DNA of 64,000 nucleotides from Fallopia convolvulus. Its lineage: Eukaryota > Streptophyta > Magnoliopsida > Caryophyllales > Polygonaceae. The position numbers and the translations under genes were made by a program. The stretch is taken from positions 7,304,272 through 7,368,271 of the forward strand of contig OZ024728.1 of the NCBI GenBank assembly GCA_964016875.1. The letters run 5' to 3'. The notes beneath the pieces are model-generated. The model saw only the letters and a list, made by a program, of their open reading frames with translations. It made no database searches and was not told where the DNA came from. Below, in pieces: positions 58,501 through 64,000 of this stretch (positions are counted from its first letter, which is position 1; each line of letters starts with the position of its first letter).

Positions 58501-58583
58501 TCAAACACTACTTTTTGACATAACCAAACACGCACTATATCTAATGCAAAAACATCATCACAAAAGCATAAGCACACTCTTAA

Positions 58584-58792
58584 TTTTTTTTTTCTGATCT
58601 CTCGCTCGGTTCGATTAGCCGGAGCCAATTTACGTCCGAACCGGGTACTGCAGAGGCCCATTGCTGGGGGCGACCCTCCCAATTCAATTTTTTCCATACA
58701 CGCCGCCAGGAAGATTCGAACTTTCGAACCTCCTGAACAAACGCTTAAGGAATCTAGCACCTCATCCCACTAGACCAATTGGTTATTGGTAG
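58584..58792 (-). mobile_element. tRNA-derived SINE
   Basis: On the minus strand the element starts near ACCAATTGGTCTAGTGGGATGAGG (A-box-like), then has AAAGTTCGAATCTTCC (B-box) about 50 bp on. A unique body follows and the element ends in a poly(A) tail (58584-58593 as poly(T)). It is bracketed by ACTCTTAA (58576-58583) and ACTCTTTAA (58793-58801), a near-perfect target duplication. Pol III-type internal promoter, tail and duplication together support a SINE; the family name is not assigned. Confidence 0.75.
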
Positions 58793-59243
58793 ACTCTTTA
58801 ACTTTTTTTGACAAAGCATGCTGTACAAACGTTGGAACCAACTCATAGTCATCACATTATCTTATTACACTTATTATGAGTTCCATTACGTTAATTGCTA
58901 CTAAAGCTTCATATAAAATACTTCCAAAGCGGTTAATTTTTTTTTAAAATTTTACATAACTGGAATCCAAGGGAAAAAAAACAGCTAGGAAATAGAGAGA
59001 AAATTGAGCTTAGGATCCTTTTTCTTTCCTTGTGTGAATGCTCTAGCAGCAATCAGGAGAACTAGGGTCCATAATGCAAGAAAAAAACCACAAGCAAACA
59101 CAAAAGTGATCATCTCGAGACAATTCACGAATCCATCTTCCTCTCGAGTCTCACAACAACAAGCAGCACTACTATTTGAACACCATCTTGACATGAGAAC
59201 ACAACTCGAGCCCATAGGAGAAGAGCTGATAATTCCACCAAAA

Positions 59244-60931
59244 ATGGCGGAGCCCAAAAGCCCCAAAAACGGCGTCGTAACGGTAACAATCACAAGCATC
59301 ATCTCCATCCTCCTCTCAATCCCAATCATCCTCTCCGGCCTCTACCTCGCCTTCGACCAACCCGAAAACTCGTGCGTCAAGATCCTCCACTGGCCCCTCC
59401 TCCTCCTCGGCGCCGCCGTCTCCGTCACCGCCCTCCTCGGCCTCGTCGGGTCCATCTGGCGCCTGACGTGGCTCGTGTTGGTCTACTTTATCGTCATGTC
59501 AGCCGCCATCGCCGCGCTTGGCGCTCTGGTCGCTTTCGTCTACGTGGCGACCAATGTCAAGAACTCGGATGACGGGGACTTTGGAGCTCTTAGCGGCGTT
59601 GACACGTATCCGTCGGCCGATTACCGCCTCGACGAGTTCTCGTCGGGGTGGTTTCGGAGGCGGGTCCAGGGTGTCGGAAAGTGGGATTCGATTCGGGAGT
59701 GTTTGGGCTCTGCCGGAGTTTGCTCTGAGCTGAACCAGCGCTATCGGATTTCTCAGGATTTCCTCAATGCTCAGCTAAGTCCTATAGAGGTATTTTATAT
59801 TTTTTCGACCAAAGAGAAAGTGGTATTTTATTTTCCTTTATGTAAGTGATATATGAAATCAGTTTTAAGAATTGAAATCACAATTTTTCCCTTTATAAAA
59901 CAATTACAATTTGTTTCCCTAAGACAAATGTTGAATTTCCAACAAAAAAAGACAAATGTTGAATTGTTATATGGATGTTCTATTTTTTTTTGGTCCGACA
60001 TTGCTTATGTGAGTCGAAGGGGAGACTTTATGAAACTATCAGGAAGCTCTAAATGTAACTGCTTAACTAAATGTTACTTAACTAAATATCTGAAGTCTTT
60101 TATGTGTGTTCTATATACTTGAAGAAATTGAATCTTCTATTACTTTTTTGGCTAGTTGCACAAATATACCATCAATATCACTTAATTAATCCAACATATG
60201 CCTTCAAGATATAAGTTGAAGAATTGATTTTGAACAATTATCATAGTTTATCCATATAGGATATTTTTTTTTGTTATTTTGGTAAATTATTGGAGTAGGC
60301 TCTATTTTTTTTTCAATTTAGAGCAATAGTTTCCAAAAAAAGAAAAATTAAGTAAGACTACTATTTAAAACTTGGTATGTTAATTGAAGTAAACTATTAC
60401 GGTTTTTACGAATTACAATTCACTATTTTGAACGCTTAGACGGAAAAAACAACCAAACATATTGATTTTACATATATTTTTTTGGTGGAAAGATTTTACA
60501 TACTGTATTTTTTAGTTGTTCACATTTTCTCCTACAATTCAATTTTATTGTCCAAGTAAAGCCTTGCATTTATGTGTTTGTGTCATGGTGTTTTTCAGGA
60601 AGGATGTTGTAAGCCGCCAAAGGAGTGCGGATACACCTTCGTAAACCCGACGTATTGGATCAATCCGGCGAACACAGCTGGGGGAATCGATTGCTTGTTA
60701 TGGAGCAACAACCAAACCGAACTATGCTACCAATGTAGTTTGTGTAAAGCCGGGTTCCTCGCCAGTCTAAGGAAGCAATGGCGAACCGTCGATTTCGTCC
60801 TCTTCGTAGCGTTCGTTGGTCTAATCTCGATGTATCTGTTCGGGTGTTGTTGTAGCATTCGGAGGGCCAGGATGCACGGCGGTGGCGCTAGAGATAAGCG
60901 CGGCGGTGCAAGAAACAACAATGTATCATGA
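59244..60931 (+). CDS. Tetraspanin family protein
   Basis: Two exons (59244-59789 and 60599-60931) joined at GAG|GAA encode 292 aa. Tetraspanins are four-pass membrane proteins that organise plasma-membrane microdomains. Membrane segments lie at about residues 15-36 (ITSIISILLSIPIILSGLYLA), 48-70, 75-102 and 246-264. The large extracellular loop carries the plant hallmark GCCK (184-187) followed by P and further conserved cysteines (CGYTFVNPTYW, CLLWS, CYQCSLCKAG). The position of the single intron before GCCK and the length are typical. I chose the ATG at 59244 because it places the first membrane segment near the N terminus; in-frame upstream codons reach back to 59004, with another ATG at 59193. 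The C-terminal tail is Gly/Arg-rich. Confidence 0.93.
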
Positions 60932-62062
60932 GCTTGTTTGTTGGTCACTAGTTACTTTTTTTTGAATTGCAAGATAGATGTTGAAAAAATGTATGTATTG
61001 ATTAAGAAAGTGAAAAAGATAGACGGGATTTGCGGGGAATTAAGTAAAGATGTTTTGATCTCATCATCAGGCATGCGATAATGTTCACTATGAAAAGCAA
61101 TTGGATTTTGCAGGCCCCACCTACAGTATTGTTGTAAACGAGTAACAAGTCACAAGTTTTGTTGTAAACGAGTAACAAGCCCAAAGTGTTTCCAAATCTG
61201 AAAACGGGGCAGAAAGGTAAAAAAATCTTGGCCTCGAAGAACTTGAAGAAAACAGAGCACCTCTTCTCTCCCTGAGGACCCGACAGCCTCATTTAACTCG
61301 TCACCCTGTCCACTTTAGCTATTATATCCCTCAATGAAGTAAAATTAATTAGTAGTTATACTAAATTCTCCCAAAACACTTCCCACCTGATGCATGAATC
61401 ATGATCACACAGTGCTACTACTACTACTAGCGACTGATTTTCAAAGCTTGGGTACTCATTTACTGTCGAATTGAATGCACATTGCACAATACTACTAGCT
61501 ATTCTCCCTGAAGCAATTGTTTATGGTGAAATTTGATTTTAGAATTGGTTATTGTTCTAACTTCTAACCGCGGCAGTTTTAACTTTTAAAGCATGGGCTG
61601 CTAAGATAGACAAGATGACCATATCATACATAATAATAACCAACCTACAAATAAACATGCCCACACAATTTCATCAAGCGACAAACAAGGATTACCCAAT
61701 GGGCCAAAACATTACCTTCTTTTCCCTAACCCAAAACGTGAAAGATTCTCAGAATACCATCAATGGCAGAAACTTAAATACTAACATCACCCAATATACT
61801 AATTAATTACCCTTCTTAATTACTAGCAGCTTCTTCATATAATATACATCACCAATAAACAAACCATGCTTAAAACCCCACAAACCTTACTTAATTAAAC
61901 ACCCACAGTAACTTCAAGCCAACTTCTTACTAGCAACTTCTTCATCTACACAACATCACCAAAAAACAAACCAATACTTAACATTCCAAAACCATACTTA
62001 AAGCCCCATAGTAACTTCAAACCAACCTTTTTTTTTTCTTTTCTCTTCAGATTCAGATCAAA
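60932..62062. repeat. Intergenic with small tandem duplications
   Basis: GTTGTAAACGAGTAACAAG occurs twice with a 30-bp period (61131-61149 and 61161-61179). A ~107-bp tandem pair (TTACTAGCAGCTTCTTCAT... near 61820 and CTTACTAGCAACTTCTTCAT... near 61927) lies downstream of the dynamin gene stop codon, probably within or beyond its 3' untranslated region. No gene is visible. Confidence 0.55.
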
Positions 62063-63967
62063 TCATTCAATGAAGTCCAGAATCTTGGCAAGCACATTCT
62101 TAGACTCCTTGAGCAACTCGATGCTACGGGTGAGCTTTTCTCGCTTGTTAGCCACAGATGGCGCTTCATATAGCATCCTCTCAATCCCGCCTCCACCGGG
62201 ACTCATCAGCTCCTCCGAGACCGCCCTTTCTAAATCCTTATTCACCAAATTCTGGACACTGAAAAGCAAATCCAATGCAACAGAATCCACAACTCTCCTC
62301 AGCACCACCTTCCAATACGCCGTCACCCTCATCTTCATATCAAACGCCTGGCGCGCCGCACCCACGTGGTCCTCCATGTGTTCCACGTCAACCTCCCAGA
62401 AACCATCAATCTTCAACACAGTGCTTGTGGTTAAGCCTTCCAAAATCCCCATGAACTTCTCTTGGTGAGTCATCAGATTCTCCCACGTCGACATGTACTC
62501 CGGGTTACAAGTGTAATCCGCCATCATTTCCATCTCAAGCATCTCCGCCATTTTTTCCATCCCTTGCTCCTTAATCCTCAGCACCACGCTCTGAGCCGCC
62601 CTCCGCATCAGCGAGTGCAGCTGAGGATAGTTGGCGCAATGATCCGCCATAACCCTCACAACAACTTCCTCCAGATACTCCCAAACCTCATCCACAAACT
62701 CCGCCGGAGTCGGGTTTATTTCCCTCATCTTCTTACGCATAACTGTTAGGAACACGCTCCTTGGCAGGAAATTAGGCAGCCAGATTCCCTTAGATTCTTC
62801 GAGAGCATTCACCTCCTCCATCAAGAACAAACTACCCTCCTCATTCTTCTTTGATTGCAGCTTATCCGAGTACCCATTTAGCATTTCTGCAAGCCTAGCT
62901 GTACAATGCATCTTATCCTCATCAGAAAAGTCATCAAACTCGCCCGTAATCAAGATCTTTCTCAGCGAATCCTTCGCCGACCCCACAATCCTCATGAACA
63001 CCGTCATCGCATCCGCAGCCGAAGCGAAGCTCCTCGGCATCCGGTTCAGCTCAGCAACATTAGAGTTCAGCTTATCATTGATCTGCCGGATTATGCTCGG
63101 TAAGCACTTGGCGATGATTGAAGCCTGGATTCGGACCAATTTTCCCGCCAAATTCGGTATCCCGACGATTGATTTGTCGATTTTAGAAAGCAAGGGATGA
63201 GAACCGAAGAGCTGAGCCTCGACGGCACGCGCCTCCGCGAAAGACTCGTCCCCGATACGGTTACGGACGCAGACGTAACCGAGGCCAATGCCCACGTCGT
63301 CCGCGGTGACCTTCTCCAAGAGACCCTCGGGGGACCTGTCGGCTTTGGTAATAACAGCTAGCGTCCTCTGCCCTGTTTTATCCACCATCTGAGACATCCG
63401 GATGGACTCCGACGTGGAGAAGTCGACGGAAGCAGAGATGACGTTGAGGATGATGCTCTCCTCCGGAGTGATGTACTCCATCAGGATGTCGCGGATCTGT
63501 TCGTAGATGTTCTCCGGCTGGCCGTGGACGGGGACCCGCGTGATCCCAGGAAGGTCGACCATGGTGAGATCGGGGACACCGGGCTTCCTGACGATCAGCG
63601 TCAGCGGGGCGTTTGAAATGCCCTTGGAGTCTCCGGCGACCTCGCGGGTGGCGGCGTCGATGGCGGAGGCGACGGAGGATTCGTTGGTGTCTACGCTCTT
63701 ACCGGCGTATTCGAGGGTGAGGGAAGCCGGGGAGCCGGATTGGAGGCTGAGGATGAGTGGGACTCGGGTGCAGATTCCCTGGCCGCGGGGGAGGCTGATT
63801 CCGGCGAGGGATTCGAGCACAGAGGACTTGCCGGAGGACTGGTCGCCGACGACGACGATGGTGGGGAGGTGGATGCCCTCGTTCATGACCTTGAGGGAGC
63901 GGAGGCGGTCGACGGCGTCGAGGAGAGGGCGGATGCGCTCGTTGAAGGAAGAGAGGAGAGGATCCAT
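62063..63967 (-). CDS. Dynamin-related protein, DRP4 (MX-like) type
   Basis: A single-exon frame of 634 aa starts at 63967 (MDPLLSSFNERIRPLLDAVD). It has a complete dynamin GTPase domain: G1 GDQSSGKSS (41-49), the switch-1 threonine T67, G3 DLPG (138-141), G4 TKAD (207-210) and a VRNR element (234-237). The middle/stalk region follows, and a C-terminal GTPase effector region (EHMEDHVGAARQAFDMKMRVTAYWKVVLRRVVDSVALDLLF). There is no PH domain and no proline-rich tail, as in plant DRP4 proteins, which resemble animal Mx/small dynamins and are often intronless. These GTPases self-assemble on membranes; the specific role of DRP4 in plants is poorly defined. The coding region is GC-rich in the GTPase part. 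Confidence 0.93.
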   Translation of the reverse strand: MDPLLSSFNERIRPLLDAVDRLRSLKVMNEGIHLPTIVVVGDQSSGKSSVLESLAGISLPRGQGICTRVPLILSLQSGSPASLTLEYAGKSVDTNESSVASAIDAATREVAGDSKGISNAPLTLIVRKPGVPDLTMVDLPGITRVPVHGQPENIYEQIRDILMEYITPEESIILNVISASVDFSTSESIRMSQMVDKTGQRTLAVITKADRSPEGLLEKVTADDVGIGLGYVCVRNRIGDESFAEARAVEAQLFGSHPLLSKIDKSIVGIPNLAGKLVRIQASIIAKCLPSIIRQINDKLNSNVAELNRMPRSFASAADAMTVFMRIVGSAKDSLRKILITGEFDDFSDEDKMHCTARLAEMLNGYSDKLQSKKNEEGSLFLMEEVNALEESKGIWLPNFLPRSVFLTVMRKKMREINPTPAEFVDEVWEYLEEVVVRVMADHCANYPQLHSLMRRAAQSVVLRIKEQGMEKMAEMLEMEMMADYTCNPEYMSTWENLMTHQEKFMGILEGLTTSTVLKIDGFWEVDVEHMEDHVGAARQAFDMKMRVTAYWKVVLRRVVDSVALDLLFSVQNLVNKDLERAVSEELMSPGGGGIERMLYEAPSVANKREKLTRSIELLKESKNVLAKILDFIE

Positions 63968-63990
63968 TGGTGGTGGTGGTGGTGGTGGAG
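63968..63990. repeat. (GGT)n microsatellite in the 5' leader of the dynamin gene
   Basis: A short GGT trinucleotide run lies immediately upstream of the start codon (ACC on the coding strand). The gene's promoter is beyond the window edge. Confidence 0.7.
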
Positions 63991-64000
63991 GGGAAAGAGT

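Noticed and set aside
62070..63200. Plus-strand ORFs opposite the dynamin gene
   Set aside because: Shadow frames of a long GC-rich single-exon gene.
1..64000. A CRISPR array, bacterial defence island, biosynthetic gene cluster or virus genome
   Set aside because: No regularly spaced repeats with unique spacers, no operon-like gene runs, no adjacent pathway enzymes and no viral structural genes were seen; all retroelement domains read as Ty1-copia or LINE.

Overview
The window is nuclear DNA of a flowering plant, most likely a eudicot. Seven recognisable plant genes sit among LTR retrotransposons, LINEs, a SINE, Helitrons, hAT, Mutator-like and Tourist-like elements. Introns are short and AT-rich with GT-AG borders. 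No bacterial operon, CRISPR array, rRNA gene or functional tRNA gene is visible. I cannot name the species from the sequence.

Layout. 1-11470: a Ty1-copia element on the minus strand, split in two by a gypsy-like LTR element (1896-9891) with an exact 5-bp target duplication. The insert carries its own nested insertions, a Mutator-like element with long inverted repeats and an L1-type LINE fragment. 11472-16040: two related Helitron-like elements in opposite orientation, forming a long imperfect inverted repeat with tandem ~260-bp units, a tRNA-like fossil in each arm, and a 186-bp Mutator-type MITE. 16041-20890: a small plant gene of unknown function whose first exon holds a hAT-like insertion, then a FLAP1/DUF1517 chloroplast gene with a frameshift in exon 1. 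20900-27870: fragmented LTR retrotransposons. 27871-28977: a hAT element with a perfect 8-bp duplication, close upstream of the next gene. 29330-36427: the PRP16-type splicing helicase DEAH7. 36780-37277: relic of a FOUR LIPS/MYB88-like MYB gene. 38068-44317: PIG-W/GWT1 of GPI-anchor synthesis. 44702-45154: a Tourist-like MITE. 47102-48757: a bHLH94/96-type transcription factor. 50834-54208 (minus): GET1/WRB of the tail-anchored protein insertion pathway. 56210-58792: relics of two LINE types and a tRNA-derived SINE. 59244-60931: a tetraspanin. 62063-63967 (minus): an intronless dynamin-related protein of the DRP4 type.

The genes are unrelated housekeeping or regulatory loci and do not form a pathway cluster. 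Three of them belong to endomembrane processes (PIG-W, GET1, tetraspanin), which looks like coincidence. The unusual content is the layered history of transposon insertions, several datable relative to each other by intact target-site duplications, and their effects on neighbouring genes: an interrupted exon, a displaced promoter and decayed genes. I found no convincing new biological system. The best leads are the Helitron inverted pair with tRNA-like cores, the self-palindromic Mutator-type MITE, and the hAT insertion upstream of DEAH7.
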